Of a stretch of 64,000 nucleotides of DNA, positions 33,484-43,453 are shown in pieces. Within the stretch, counting starts at the first letter, position 1. Every line of letters begins with the position of its first letter. Origin of the DNA: Weeksellaceae bacterium (GTDB taxonomy: Bacteria; Bacteroidota; Bacteroidia; Flavobacteriales; Weeksellaceae); NCBI GenBank assembly GCA_949788275.1, contig OX460916.1, forward strand, positions 2,666,001 through 2,730,000, read 5' to 3'. The translations under genes and the position numbers were made by a program. The notes beneath the pieces were generated by a model, which searched no databases, had not been told where the DNA came from, and was given only the letters and a program-made list of their open reading frames with translations.

Positions 33484-34185
33484 GTGTTCTTTGGATTAAA
33501 TAAAAAGAAAGCTACCCGAAGACGTTCTGTTTTTCGGGTAGCTTTTTTTATAGGTGGTGTTTTTTTCTTGTTTTTTGTGGCCTATAAACTGTTTTTCTTT
33601 TTGGATGCCAAGAAGGAAGAACAGCTTGTGGAACGGGATGAAGATATTATTCGTTTACCCCATAGCGATATAGAGAAGCTGGAAGCAGGCGATTTTATTC
33701 TTCGACGCGGTTATGGTTATTTTAGTAACTATATCGCCCGATCGTTTAATAGTACTCCTTATGATGTTACCCATGTGGGGATTATTGTGAAGGAGGATTC
33801 AGTTTTGTCGGTGGTGCATGTATTGTCCTCTGATGTAAATCCGATTGATGGGATTCAGAAAAGTGGATTAGGCGATTTTCTGAAAACATCTTATCCCCAT
33901 AAATTGGTGATTACCCGTTTAAAAAATCAACCGAAGGAGGTAAGGGAACAGGTCGCTTTAAAGGCTTTGGCTTATAATGAATTGACCATTCCTTTTGATC
34001 ATGCGGGAGATTACGAAAATCCTGATAAAATGTATTGCACTGAATTGGTGTGGCGCATTTTGGAAAAAGATTTAAAATTGGTTCGTATTCCTCTGAAGAA
34101 AGAAGAACGCGACTTGCACTTCTATTCCATGAAACCGATGTATGATACGGTTTATTTTGATTTTGTGGTAAATCAGTTTCAGTAA
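33484..34185 (+). CDS. YiiX/YebB-like NlpC/P60-type cysteine hydrolase
   Basis: 233 residues from GTG 33484, with a basic KKKATRRRS stretch and one membrane helix (about 16-40) as signal anchor. Permuted papain-like catalytic set: His97 in VTHVGI, Cys185 and Glu187 in YCTELVW. YiiX-like enzymes hydrolyse peptide or lipid amides in the envelope; substrate unknown. The codons for residues 9-22 form a full intrinsic terminator, so either the gene starts later (TTG or GTG codons at 33571-33586) or its expression depends on readthrough. No ATG lies upstream in frame. Confidence 0.8.
   Translation: MFFGLNKKKATRRRSVFRVAFFIGGVFFLFFVAYKLFFFLDAKKEEQLVERDEDIIRLPHSDIEKLEAGDFILRRGYGYFSNYIARSFNSTPYDVTHVGIIVKEDSVLSVVHVLSSDVNPIDGIQKSGLGDFLKTSYPHKLVITRLKNQPKEVREQVALKALAYNELTIPFDHAGDYENPDKMYCTELVWRILEKDLKLVRIPLKKEERDLHFYSMKPMYDTVYFDFVVNQFQ
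33508..33549 (+). terminator. Intrinsic terminator inside the 5' end of the YiiX-like frame
   Basis: 13-bp perfect stem AAAGCTACCCGAA/TTCGGGTAGCTTT (33508-33520 with 33533-33545), 12-nt loop, 7 T. It ends the DUF4878 transcript. Confidence 0.85.
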
Positions 34186-34253
34186 ATACCAATAAAAAAG
34201 GGAAGCATACCGAAGTACACTCCCCTACGAAACAAATAACGACTAATATACGA

Positions 34254-37200
34254 CTATTGAGCGTTTTTTTCTCGGTAAGCCAGATAGAATAGCTGTGGAA
34301 TTACAGTTACAGATAACAGTAAACAAATCGGTAATCCACCAACAATCATAATGGCTAACGGTTTTTGAATTTCGGCCCCCATTCCATGGGATAATGCTGC
34401 GGGCAATAAGCCCATTGATCCCATAAGTGCAATCATTACCACTGGACGAATACGGCTTTTTACACCTTGTGAAATTGAATCGTATAAACTCATTTTATGG
34501 CGTAGATTCTCGCGCATCACCCCAATTAGAATAATACCGTCGATGGTGGCGACACCAAAAAGAATGATAAATCCTATTCCGGCCGATATCCCAAAAGTGG
34601 TGCCCGTGATCCAGAGCGACATAAAGCCACCAATAAAGGCAAACGGGATGGTGATGGATGATATTAGGGTGTCTTTTAGGTTTCCGAAATTAAAATACAG
34701 CAACACTAAAATAAGAACCAATGAAACCGGAACCACCAACATTAACTGTTTTGTGGCGCGTTCTTTACTCTCAAACTCTCCAGCCCATTCCATCTTATTG
34801 CGTACAGGCAATTGAACTTCTTTATCGACTTTGGCTTTGGCCTCCGCAATAGTGCTTCCTAAATCTCGGCCTTCAATACTAAAACCAACCCCAATATAAC
34901 GGCTATTCCCTTCACGGTAAATAAAAGCGGGTCCGGTATGGTAATCGATGGTCGCAATTTCTTTTAAGGGAACTTGTTTTCCATCTAAAGTAGGGATCAG
35001 GATATCGCCAATTTTTTCAGCCGAGTCACGGCTGCTTTCATCGTAACGTAAAACGACATCGAACATGCGTTCGTTTTCGTAAAAATGCGTGGCTGCCTGT
35101 CCGCCTACAGTCATGGCGATAACCGCTTGGGCATCGGCTGTGGAAACGGCATAACGCGCCATTTTTGCGTCGTGCAATTGGATTCGTAATTCGGGCAGCC
35201 CAATGTTTTTGTAAATATTAAGATCGGTAATTCCCTCTACGTCTTTGATGGAATTGGCGACTTGATCGGCCATTTTTTCGAGGTCGAATAAATCGTCACC
35301 GAATATCTTGATCACCAACGAACTTTTTACACCGGCCACATATTCTTCGACATTGTCTTGAATGGGTTGACTAAACCCGAGCGAGATCCCCGGAAATTGC
35401 TCGAGACTCGCTCGCATCTCATTGGTGATATCGTCTTTGGATACCTTGCGGTTCCACTCTTTTTCGGGTTTTAGTTGAATGTGGAATTCGATGTTGAAAA
35501 AGCCGGTTGGATCGGTTCCATCGTTGGGACGACCCGTTTGAGAAAGGACAAAATCAACTTCTTCGAACTTTTGCAGTTCGGTTTTCATCTCTTTTGAAAT
35601 TTTAACCGATTCATCTAAGTGAATACTATTGGGTAGGGTGGCTCTAACGTATAAGGCCCCTTCATTTAATTTGGGTAAAAATTCGGAACCGTAGAAACTG
35701 AATCGTACCCCACAACCAACGAGTAAAATAACAAAACTGATTAAGGTAATCTTGCGGTGTTTATAACTCCAACTAAATAGCCCATAAATGCTTTTTTGAA
35801 AAAAACGGGAGATAAAGTTTTCTTTTTCAACGATGTTTTTGGTCAATAAGACCTTACACATAGCCGGAACATACGTTAAACTTAAGATTAATGAACCCAA
35901 TAAGGCATACCCTAGGGTAAAGGCCAACGGAGTAAACATTTTCCCTTCTACTTTCTGGAAAGAGAAAATAGGCATAAGGGCGATTATTAAGATTAATAAG
36001 GCAAAAAAGATATACCCCGCTACACTTCCAGCGCTTTTCTTAATAATCCCAAGTTTCGACATTTTATTGAAACGTTTGGTGCCCACTATTTTCGATTTTT
36101 TCTCTAAGCCGACAAAGACATGCTCTACAATCACCAAGGTTCCTTCAAGCAATAGCCCAAAATCTAAGGCACCCATCGAGATTAAGTTAGCGGGTAGGCC
36201 TTGTATTTTTAACATCACAATGGCAAAAAGAAAGGCCAGAGGAATAACCGATGCCACAATAAAAGTGGTTCGCCAGTTGTATAAGAAGACAAAAACAATG
36301 ACCGAGACTAAGATGATTCCTTCAACCATGTTTTTGGTAACGGTATCCACAGTGGTATTGACTAAATCGGTTCGGTCAATAATAGGGACAATTTGTACCC
36401 CTTTTGGGAGAATACGATCGTTGAGGTCGTCTATTTTTTCTTTCAAGTGTTGAATTACTTCACTCGGGTTTTCGCCACGAAGCATAATCACAATGCCTTC
36501 TACCACATCTTTTTGATCTTGGTAGGCCACTTGTCCCAAACGGGGTTTAGCCGCCACTTTAATTTCGGCGACATGTTTTACCAAAACAGGGGTTGAACCC
36601 TTGACTTCGATTAGGATATTCCCAATATCATCGATGTTATCTAATAAACCAATTCCCCGTACCACATAGGCTTGGTTTCCGCGCTTAATGACGTCTCCAC
36701 CTACATTGATATTGCTTTTCTCCACGGCTTCGTAGACATCCAAGGGCGATAGCCCGTAGTTGACTAACTCAGTGGGATTGATTTGAATTTCGTAAATTTT
36801 TTCTTCACCCCCAAAGCTCACAATATCGGCCACACCAGGAACAGCTAAAAGCTCGCGCTCAATGGTCCAATCTTGAATGGCAGTGGTCTCTTTGATGGGT
36901 AAATCACTGTTGATGATGTAACGGAAAATCTCTCCCGTTGCCCCTGATGGAGGTTCAATTTCGAAACTGGCGCCTTCGGGCATTTCAACATTCGCCATTC
37001 GATTGGCGGCGTATTGCTGGGCATAGAAATCATCGACATGGTCGTCGAATAAAACCGTGACAACCGATAACCCAAATAAGGAAACAGAACGAACATCGGC
37101 CTTGTTGGGGATGGTATTCATTTCTTTGGATACCGGAAGGGTAATAAATTTCTCGATTTCTTCGGCGCTTCGACCGGGCCACTGCACAATGATACGTGCA

Positions 37201-37346
37201 CGGGTATTGGTTACGTCGGGAAAGGCTTCAATGGGGGTATGCATATAGCTATAGACACCTCCAAACACCAATAAGAAGACTCCGAAAAATACGATAAATG
37301 TGTTCTTTAATGAAAAAGAAACGATGTTTTGAACAAATTTTTGCAT
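34254..37346 (-). CDS. CusA/CzcA-type heavy-metal RND efflux pump
   Basis: 1030 residues, typical HME-RND length: helix at the N-terminus, two large periplasmic loops and twelve helices in all. The HME signature in helix 4 reads DFGLLLEGTLVIVEH with Asp395, Glu401 and Glu408; CzcA has Asp at the middle position, so this is a D-to-E variant. Exports divalent or monovalent metal ions with the adaptor and outer-membrane genes upstream; the ion is not certain. Last gene of the czcCBA-type operon, 12 bp after the adaptor. Confidence 0.94.
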   Translation of the reverse strand: MQKFVQNIVSFSLKNTFIVFFGVFLLVFGGVYSYMHTPIEAFPDVTNTRARIIVQWPGRSAEEIEKFITLPVSKEMNTIPNKADVRSVSLFGLSVVTVLFDDHVDDFYAQQYAANRMANVEMPEGASFEIEPPSGATGEIFRYIINSDLPIKETTAIQDWTIERELLAVPGVADIVSFGGEEKIYEIQINPTELVNYGLSPLDVYEAVEKSNINVGGDVIKRGNQAYVVRGIGLLDNIDDIGNILIEVKGSTPVLVKHVAEIKVAAKPRLGQVAYQDQKDVVEGIVIMLRGENPSEVIQHLKEKIDDLNDRILPKGVQIVPIIDRTDLVNTTVDTVTKNMVEGIILVSVIVFVFLYNWRTTFIVASVIPLAFLFAIVMLKIQGLPANLISMGALDFGLLLEGTLVIVEHVFVGLEKKSKIVGTKRFNKMSKLGIIKKSAGSVAGYIFFALLILIIALMPIFSFQKVEGKMFTPLAFTLGYALLGSLILSLTYVPAMCKVLLTKNIVEKENFISRFFQKSIYGLFSWSYKHRKITLISFVILLVGCGVRFSFYGSEFLPKLNEGALYVRATLPNSIHLDESVKISKEMKTELQKFEEVDFVLSQTGRPNDGTDPTGFFNIEFHIQLKPEKEWNRKVSKDDITNEMRASLEQFPGISLGFSQPIQDNVEEYVAGVKSSLVIKIFGDDLFDLEKMADQVANSIKDVEGITDLNIYKNIGLPELRIQLHDAKMARYAVSTADAQAVIAMTVGGQAATHFYENERMFDVVLRYDESSRDSAEKIGDILIPTLDGKQVPLKEIATIDYHTGPAFIYREGNSRYIGVGFSIEGRDLGSTIAEAKAKVDKEVQLPVRNKMEWAGEFESKERATKQLMLVVPVSLVLILVLLYFNFGNLKDTLISSITIPFAFIGGFMSLWITGTTFGISAGIGFIILFGVATIDGIILIGVMRENLRHKMSLYDSISQGVKSRIRPVVMIALMGSMGLLPAALSHGMGAEIQKPLAIMIVGGLPICLLLSVTVIPQLFYLAYREKNAQ

Positions 37347-37358
37347 GATAGTCTTTGG

Positions 37359-38465
37359 TTATTGTCTGTTTTTCAGTTCTTCGAAAAGGACTAATTCATT
37401 TTCGGTGACCAAGCGATCGTTTTCTTTTAGATCTGTACCACTAGCCACAAAAGTGTATAATTCATTTTTTTGAATAGCCTGTACAGGAACTATTTTTAGG
37501 GCACAATCGCTCTTGTATTGAACAACGTATTCTTGATTATTGCTAAAAACGAGTGCCGTATTCGGGATAGCCAAGGCTTGACCTTGTTGATGATCCACTT
37601 GCAGTATAATATCGGCCGACATGCCCGGTTTTAATTTTAAGCCCTGATTACTTAATACGATGCGCGCTTTTAAAACCCGTTCTTCGGCATCAAAAACTTG
37701 TGAGATGGCTTGAATGGTTCCTTCAAAATATTCGTCGGGATAAGCCAAGGTTTTTACTTTTACAGCTTGCCCTTGTTTTACATGGCGCATATTGGTGGCA
37801 TACACATTAGCCATCACCCATACCTGATTCAAATTTGAAATGGTGAACAATGAATTTTCGCCTGCAGAAACAGACATCCCTGGATTAATATTTTTATCGA
37901 CGACATAGCCATCGGCGGGAGCTTTAATCTGAAAAACACCTTTGGTTGAGGTTCCGCTATAAAGTTGACGGTTCTGTTGATTGGCTTTGAATGTTGCTTG
38001 AAGTATATCCAATTCCGATTGGGCTTCAATAAGGTCTTTTTGAGAAGCAATACCATCTTTAAACATGGCTTGAACAGCCATTAAATTCCGTTTAGCTAAG
38101 GTAATTTGTGCAGAGAGCGAACTGCTTTCTCCTTGCATTTCGTTCAAGGATGTACTTTCGAGTTCGGCAAGAACCTGTCCTTTTTTTACATAATCACCGA
38201 GTGCAAAGTAGGTCTGTTTTACAATACCATCGACCAAGCTAACAAAAGGAATCGTTTTGTCGGAATTGTATTCCACGGTCCCGGTTAACGTAATGGTTTC
38301 TTGGATAGAGCGCATACTAAGCGCCTCTAAACCCAGGGCGTTTTTTAATTTTTTGTCAACACAATACGCTGTGTTTTTCATCGGTTCTTGTTCGGTTGAT
38401 TCAGCTTTGTTACAAGCTATCCATAGCGGAAAACTAAGAAATAGAATATAGTTTAGTTTTGACAT
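37359..38465 (-). CDS. RND efflux periplasmic adaptor (CzcB/CusB type)
   Basis: 368 residues. Lipoprotein signal with Cys18 (FPLWIACNK), barrel-sandwich halves around a coiled-coil hairpin (about 115-165: LSAQITLAKRNLMAVQAMFKDG), then a beta-barrel domain (QVWVMANVYATNMRHV). Bridges the RND pump and the TolC-like channel. Between czcC and czcA homologues. Confidence 0.92.
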   Translation of the reverse strand: MSKLNYILFLSFPLWIACNKAESTEQEPMKNTAYCVDKKLKNALGLEALSMRSIQETITLTGTVEYNSDKTIPFVSLVDGIVKQTYFALGDYVKKGQVLAELESTSLNEMQGESSSLSAQITLAKRNLMAVQAMFKDGIASQKDLIEAQSELDILQATFKANQQNRQLYSGTSTKGVFQIKAPADGYVVDKNINPGMSVSAGENSLFTISNLNQVWVMANVYATNMRHVKQGQAVKVKTLAYPDEYFEGTIQAISQVFDAEERVLKARIVLSNQGLKLKPGMSADIILQVDHQQGQALAIPNTALVFSNNQEYVVQYKSDCALKIVPVQAIQKNELYTFVASGTDLKENDRLVTENELVLFEELKNRQ

Positions 38466-38482
38466 AGTGGGGATCTTGGAAA

Positions 38483-39760
38483 TTATAATTCTTGACTAAC
38501 GGCAAATTGCAGGGCTTCGAATTGTTCGTTGAGCTCTTTTTTTGCTTCTAAAATGATTTTTTTATTGGATAGGTAGGCTTCTACAAAATCTAAGTATTGA
38601 ATCATGCTTAGATTACGCTGGCCAAAATTTCTGAAATGCGCATCGAGTAATTGATCCAGATTGTGTTCATAATCGGGCTCTATCTCGTTGATGATTTCAC
38701 GGGCTCGCTGGTAGTTATTCATCGCCGTTGCAATGGCATTGGCCACCTCATTTTCTTGTGCTTTGAGTTGATGTTGACTGCTGGTTATTTGTAATTGAGC
38801 TTCTTTAATATTTCCTTGATTGCGATCGAAAACGGGAAGATCAATCGCCAGCCCAACACCAATAAAGTCACGCATAATATTTCCACCACGGTCATAGTTA
38901 ACCGAAAGCGTTAGATCGGGGGTGCGCTGAGCTTTTTCCAGTTGGTATTTCTGATCGGCGATTTTTAAATCGTTCTGACTTTGCAGTAGCCGAGGATGAT
39001 TTGTTTTTGCTCGTTCAAGGTAATTTTCAAACGCAAATGAATCCAAGGTAAAGGATGTGGCTTCAAATGGATCGCTTATTTCTATCCGAAGCGGAGAAGT
39101 CACCATAAGCAAGTTTTTTAGAGTCTGGCTGTGTTCTTCTAAGTTTTGAGCAATTTCATGCAATTCTTTTTTGAATTCCATTTCAGCCGCTTTTAAACGA
39201 ATATATTCAGCTTGATTGATATTGCCTTGCTTTAATTGATTTTGGTAAGCTTTGGTTAATTGCTGTGTCGAAGCGAGTTGTTGCTTGTAGAGTTGTTGAA
39301 TAGCTTGGTTAAACACCATTTCATTCAAGGTCGTTCTTAGATCGAGCTTTAGCGTTTTTAAAACTTCGGTAAATTTTAATTGTTGGTCTTCCACTTCCAA
39401 TTTTTGAAGGGCAATGGCTTTTTTTCGTTTACCTGCGGTTTGAATGACCTGCTCAATTTCTGCAGAAATTTGCGTAGCATTCCCCCATTTCCCAAACAGA
39501 GGGGGCAGTTCCTCATGCCCACCGTTCGACCATAAATTAACCTCACTAATCGATAGAGTAGGATTCGGCCATAACTTCGCTTGAATCACTTGTGCTTCGG
39601 CTTGGTCAATGGCTAATCGACTCGTAATTAGTTCGATATTATTCGATAGAAATAAAGCTTCTGCTTCTTGTTTGGATAACTTGATAACCTCATTGCTTTG
39701 CGCATTCAAAGGATGAAAGGTAAATAGCAAAAGGTTTATCAGTAAAAATATTCGTTTCAA
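38483..39760 (-). CDS. TolC-family outer-membrane channel (CzcC type)
   Basis: 425 residues: signal peptide, two repeats of long amphipathic helices (OEP domains; NQLKQGNINQAEYIRLKAAEMEFKK first, NFGQRNLSMIQYLDFVEAYLSNKK second). Forms the trimeric exit duct. First gene of the efflux operon, with a -7 element TAATTTTG (minus strand, 39783-39790) 23 bp upstream. Confidence 0.92.
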   Translation of the reverse strand: MKRIFLLINLLLFTFHPLNAQSNEVIKLSKQEAEALFLSNNIELITSRLAIDQAEAQVIQAKLWPNPTLSISEVNLWSNGGHEELPPLFGKWGNATQISAEIEQVIQTAGKRKKAIALQKLEVEDQQLKFTEVLKTLKLDLRTTLNEMVFNQAIQQLYKQQLASTQQLTKAYQNQLKQGNINQAEYIRLKAAEMEFKKELHEIAQNLEEHSQTLKNLLMVTSPLRIEISDPFEATSFTLDSFAFENYLERAKTNHPRLLQSQNDLKIADQKYQLEKAQRTPDLTLSVNYDRGGNIMRDFIGVGLAIDLPVFDRNQGNIKEAQLQITSSQHQLKAQENEVANAIATAMNNYQRAREIINEIEPDYEHNLDQLLDAHFRNFGQRNLSMIQYLDFVEAYLSNKKIILEAKKELNEQFEALQFAVSQEL

Positions 39761-39782
39761 AATTGACTTTTTTAGACTAGGC

Positions 39783-39790
39783 CAAAATTA
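39783..39790 (-). promoter_or_regulatory. -7 element of the efflux operon
   Basis: Minus-strand TAATTTTG in the 162-bp gap between the sensor kinase gene and czcC; lets the efflux genes be transcribed apart from the regulators. Confidence 0.5.
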
Positions 39791-39922
39791 GTTATCGAAC
39801 ATTATAAGCGGCTTTGGGCAATATTAGAATTGCATTAGAACGGGGTTAAAATTCAGTGAGAAAATCGGGTGAGAAATTCCATTTTTTAAAAGAAAAACGG
39901 TGAAAAAAACCTTAAAATCGAT

Positions 39923-41293
39923 TTATTTTTTAGAAGAATTCAATGGGAAAACAAGCATTACTTTTGTTCCTTGTTCAACAACCGACTCGATTGAAAAATC
40001 GATTTGATGTTGTTCCAAAATTATTTTGACCAACGATAGACCAATACCACTTCCTTTGATATTTTGAGTGTTCTTTCCGCGGTAAAATGTTTGTTGAATA
40101 AATTGCAATTCATGCGGAGAAATTCCTTTTCCTCGATCCGAAATCTGAATCATTAATTGATTATTCTGTTCGAGTATCTCAACACTTACCTGTTGGTAAT
40201 CACTGTACTTCAAGGCATTTTCCACCAGATTATATAAGGCCAATTGTACCAGAGTCTCGTTTCCTGTAAAGTGAAGGATTTTAAAATTTTGCACACTTAA
40301 ATCGATGCGTAAGGGGTTACCCTTTCCTTTTGTTTCTTTGCTAAATGTTTCATGGATACGCCAAATTACTTCGTCTACCCGAAAAGTCTTATGGGCTTCA
40401 TGAACATTTTTCAACCCAGACATTAAAAGTAAATTACTTAAAATATCTTCTATTTGATGCACTTGTTCCAAAGCTTCTCTTGCAACACTCTGATATTCTT
40501 CTTCCGTCCTTTTCTTTTGGGCAAAGACCTCTAAATTACCCGCAATAGCCGTCAGTGGCGTTTTGAACTCATGGGAAACATAATTAATAAAATTTTTTTG
40601 AATGAGGAAACTCTCATTTAAACGAGTCAACAAGCGGTTATAACTGTTTATTAACTGGTCGATATCTTCATTCGTATTGGTCACCGCAATACCTTGCTCG
40701 ATGTTGTTATAATCGACTTGATTAATTTGGTTGACAATTTCGGTAATAGGCCTATAAGCCATGTCTGACAAGAATTTACTCAAAAAATAGATCAAGATTA
40801 GACCAAGCAATAAAACCCCTAGCATAATCATCAGAAGTCGGTTGGTTTGGTTGTTGAATTCATCGGTGGGTGATTTTACAAAGACCACAAAATCGCCCTG
40901 ATTATCGGGATAGAAAATTCCGTAGTAGAAAAATCGATCCGATTTAAATTCCATCTTTTTATTTTGCCTTACCCAATCCAAATGTTTATTTTGAATGACG
41001 TTATCCTGGAGAAGTTTTCCAAACTCCACTTGATTTTGGCTGTTGTATATCGCTACGCGATTGCTGTTAAACGACGATCGAAATTCATCCCGAATAACAG
41101 AGTGTTCATAAGAGGTTAACTCGTCTTTCTCTAAATAATAAAGCGCAGAAAGGAGGCTGTTGTTTTTCAGTTCGTTAAAATAAACTTTCTCAGAGCTGTT
41201 ATAAAAAACAATGTATATAATGAGTGAGCTCAGGGTAAAAATGATCCCAAAAATTAAAGAAGAAATTAAGGTTAAACGATTATGTAAAGTCAT
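39923..41293 (-). CDS. Sensor histidine kinase of the efflux locus
   Basis: 456 residues: helix (about 10-30), periplasmic sensor (about 31-150), helix (about 152-172), HAMP, HisKA with phospho-acceptor His241 in NYVSHEFKTP, HATPase with NLVENALKY, GKGISP and GSGIGLSLVK. CusS-like position beside an RND metal pump suggests that it senses metal in the periplasm (inference). Starts 2 nt after the regulator stop. Confidence 0.92.
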   Translation of the reverse strand: MTLHNRLTLISSLIFGIIFTLSSLIIYIVFYNSSEKVYFNELKNNSLLSALYYLEKDELTSYEHSVIRDEFRSSFNSNRVAIYNSQNQVEFGKLLQDNVIQNKHLDWVRQNKKMEFKSDRFFYYGIFYPDNQGDFVVFVKSPTDEFNNQTNRLLMIMLGVLLLGLILIYFLSKFLSDMAYRPITEIVNQINQVDYNNIEQGIAVTNTNEDIDQLINSYNRLLTRLNESFLIQKNFINYVSHEFKTPLTAIAGNLEVFAQKKRTEEEYQSVAREALEQVHQIEDILSNLLLMSGLKNVHEAHKTFRVDEVIWRIHETFSKETKGKGNPLRIDLSVQNFKILHFTGNETLVQLALYNLVENALKYSDYQQVSVEILEQNNQLMIQISDRGKGISPHELQFIQQTFYRGKNTQNIKGSGIGLSLVKIILEQHQIDFSIESVVEQGTKVMLVFPLNSSKK

Positions 41294-41295
41294 CC

Positions 41296-41964
41296 CTATT
41301 CTTTTATCATATAACCAGCACCTTTAACGGTATGAATCATTTCCTTTTCATCAATCTTACTTCGCAAGTAGGAGATGTAGACATCCACCACATTGGTGTT
41401 GTTCTCGTAGTTAATTCCCCAAACAGTCGTTAATAGCTGGGTACGGTTAAGAACTTTATTTTTATTTTGCATTAAATAAACCAATAACTTATACTCTGTC
41501 GGCGATAAGTCGAGCGGTAAATCGTGCTGATAAGCTTGATGTTCATCTAAATTCACACGAAGCGACGCGACAGAAAGTTCATGGGTTTTATCGTCGAAAT
41601 TAAATTTCGATCGACGGGTGAGCGCATTCATACGCGACAATAATTCGTTAAAATAAAAAGGTTTGGTCAAGTAATCATCTGCCCCATGATCAAGCGCTTC
41701 CACTTTATCTTCCGATTCGCTCAATGCACTTAAAATCAAGATGGGGGTATAGTTTTTCTTATAGCGAATCATTTGGGTAAGCTGTATGCCATTAATCCCT
41801 GGCAACATAATATCCATTAAAATAAGATCCCAGTTTTGCTCATTCACAAGAGTCCGGGCCTCTTCACCTGTTGTTGCTAAGGTAATATAATACCCTTTTT
41901 CGGTAAGTCCTTTTACAATAAAATTACTAATACGCTGATCGTCTTCAACTAATAAAATATGCAT
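41296..41964 (-). CDS. OmpR-type response regulator of the efflux locus
   Basis: 222 residues: receiver domain with acidic pocket Glu7/Asp8/Asp9, phospho-acceptor Asp51 in LMDIMLPG, Lys in LTKPF, then a winged-helix Trans_reg_C domain (LSPTEYKLLVYLM, VVDVYISYLRSKID). Likely activates czcCBA in response to metal, as CusR/CzcR do. Its own -7 element TATATTTG is on the minus strand at 42013-42020. Confidence 0.93.
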   Translation of the reverse strand: MHILLVEDDQRISNFIVKGLTEKGYYITLATTGEEARTLVNEQNWDLILMDIMLPGINGIQLTQMIRYKKNYTPILILSALSESEDKVEALDHGADDYLTKPFYFNELLSRMNALTRRSKFNFDDKTHELSVASLRVNLDEHQAYQHDLPLDLSPTEYKLLVYLMQNKNKVLNRTQLLTTVWGINYENNTNVVDVYISYLRSKIDEKEMIHTVKGAGYMIKE

Positions 41965-42012
41965 AGGATAACTGTTTAATGAAATTCAAAAATACGGGTT
42001 TATTTGGTAGGG

Positions 42013-42020
42013 CAAATATA
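42013..42020 (-). promoter_or_regulatory. -7 element of the two-component system genes
   Basis: Minus-strand TATATTTG, 48 bp before the regulator ATG. Confidence 0.55.
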
Positions 42021-42093
42021 TTTTAAAAGTCAAATAAAATTCAGCCGAAAATAAAAGCAAGTAAGACAAGTGGATAGCTCGGTTATATAAAAA

Positions 42094-42118
42094 AAGGCCT
42101 TCTGTTATAGAAGGCCTT
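42094..42118 (-). terminator. Terminator of the surface-protein operon
   Basis: AAGGCCTTCT/AGAAGGCCTT stem, 5-nt loop, T-run on the minus strand. Confidence 0.85.
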
Positions 42119-42124
42119 GATCAA

Positions 42125-43453
42125 TTATTTATTGTAGATATGAATCATTGGATTCGAAATCATTTTATTTTTCTTTGAATACTGCAGTTGTGGTGTCACG
42201 GTCGATGTGTTGTTACTTAAATCCAAATCGATCAAAGAAGACTTTATCGAGGCGGTATTGGTATAATCTCCTCTTTTCTTCACCTTCGCTTTTATCGTTA
42301 AGGTCTCTTTTTGTCCAACATTCATTAATCCAATGCTCCAAAGACCATTGGTATAAGTACCTGTTGTATTGGATGCTGATATAAATTCATAACCAGAAGG
42401 TAACAAATCTTCCACTATAACATCATCTGATTTGTAAGGACCTAAATTACTCGCTGTTAATTTAAACTCAACAATTTCACCGGCTTTGGTTTCCGGTTGA
42501 TCCACTTCTTTAAGAATCGCTAAATCAGCTCCTGCAACCCCTTGCAGCTTTTCAATAATAACACCCGATTCACGAAGGGGGTCTTTTGTATCGGCAATCG
42601 CTATTTTAAAATAATAATTTTCACCTGGAATTAACCCTGTTAAATCATAGGTAATCAATTTGGTTAATCCGTTCCATTCCACAAACACAGCACGGGGACG
42701 TCTTTTATCATGTGTATTAACAACATAACGCGTATCATAGTCTGTTCTTGTTTGCGTTGTATGCCCATTATTAATGTAGTAATCGCTTTGTGTTAGATCT
42801 ACATTATTGTCATAGCCCCCATGTGAACCCTTTATTCCACTATTCACCGTTCTTACCGAAATAGGTTTCTGGGTCGTCGGTAACTTGGCCATATTAAAGG
42901 GCGGTAATCCTGGACCGTCTACAAAAAAACCGAACGCATCGTTGTATTCAGCCCCAACATAATCGGGATATTCTTCCGATCCAAATTGAAAGGCTATTCT
43001 TAAAGCGGTAATCCCTTTATCTAATTTTACATTAAAAGAGTAAACAAATGGTTTATATCTTGCCTGATATTCAATGTCTTGCAAATCATAATCTTCATAA
43101 AAAGGACTCGCATTATTGGGTGGAATGAAGAAGTGTTCACTCTTTGTTACTTCATTATTATTGCTTAATATATCTGCTTTCGCACTTCCTGTAGAAATGA
43201 AAATTCCATCATCAAAACCAAAATTTGCCTGTCTACCATCTTTAAACGTAACTATTTGTACCGCTCTATTTCCATAAATTAATTGCGGATTAGATAGCGT
43301 CAATCCGGTTGAACCAATAGCTTCTAGAATCTGTGCATCCGTTGGGTTGGTGTGTACAATGGTCGCGGGCTTCAAAACTTTTGTTTGTCCAGAAACTGAA
43401 TAAACAACGGTCATTAATAAAATAACCCATAGGTTGGTCAATAACTTCATCAT
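42125..43453 (-). CDS. Choice-of-anchor L / DUF11 surface protein
   Basis: 442 residues: signal peptide (to about 23), a choice-of-anchor L type domain (about 40-300; VTFKDGRQANFGFDDGIFIS, FQFGSEEYPDYVGAEYNDAFGFF), then one DUF11 repeat (about 308-425; ADLAILKEVDQPETKAGEIV ... YTNTASI). Short tail without a clear type IX sorting domain, so the anchoring is unclear. Its start overlaps the upstream stop by 1 nt (TAATG), so the two genes are coupled. Likely exported surface or adhesion protein. Confidence 0.82.
   Translation of the reverse strand: MMKLLTNLWVILLMTVVYSVSGQTKVLKPATIVHTNPTDAQILEAIGSTGLTLSNPQLIYGNRAVQIVTFKDGRQANFGFDDGIFISTGSAKADILSNNNEVTKSEHFFIPPNNASPFYEDYDLQDIEYQARYKPFVYSFNVKLDKGITALRIAFQFGSEEYPDYVGAEYNDAFGFFVDGPGLPPFNMAKLPTTQKPISVRTVNSGIKGSHGGYDNNVDLTQSDYYINNGHTTQTRTDYDTRYVVNTHDKRRPRAVFVEWNGLTKLITYDLTGLIPGENYYFKIAIADTKDPLRESGVIIEKLQGVAGADLAILKEVDQPETKAGEIVEFKLTASNLGPYKSDDVIVEDLLPSGYEFISASNTTGTYTNGLWSIGLMNVGQKETLTIKAKVKKRGDYTNTASIKSSLIDLDLSNNTSTVTPQLQYSKKNKMISNPMIHIYNK

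Noticed and set aside
35833-36453. Rightward frame of 206 codons inside the czcA-type gene
   Set aside because: Antisense to a conserved RND pump; no start context, promoter or domain, so a shadow frame.
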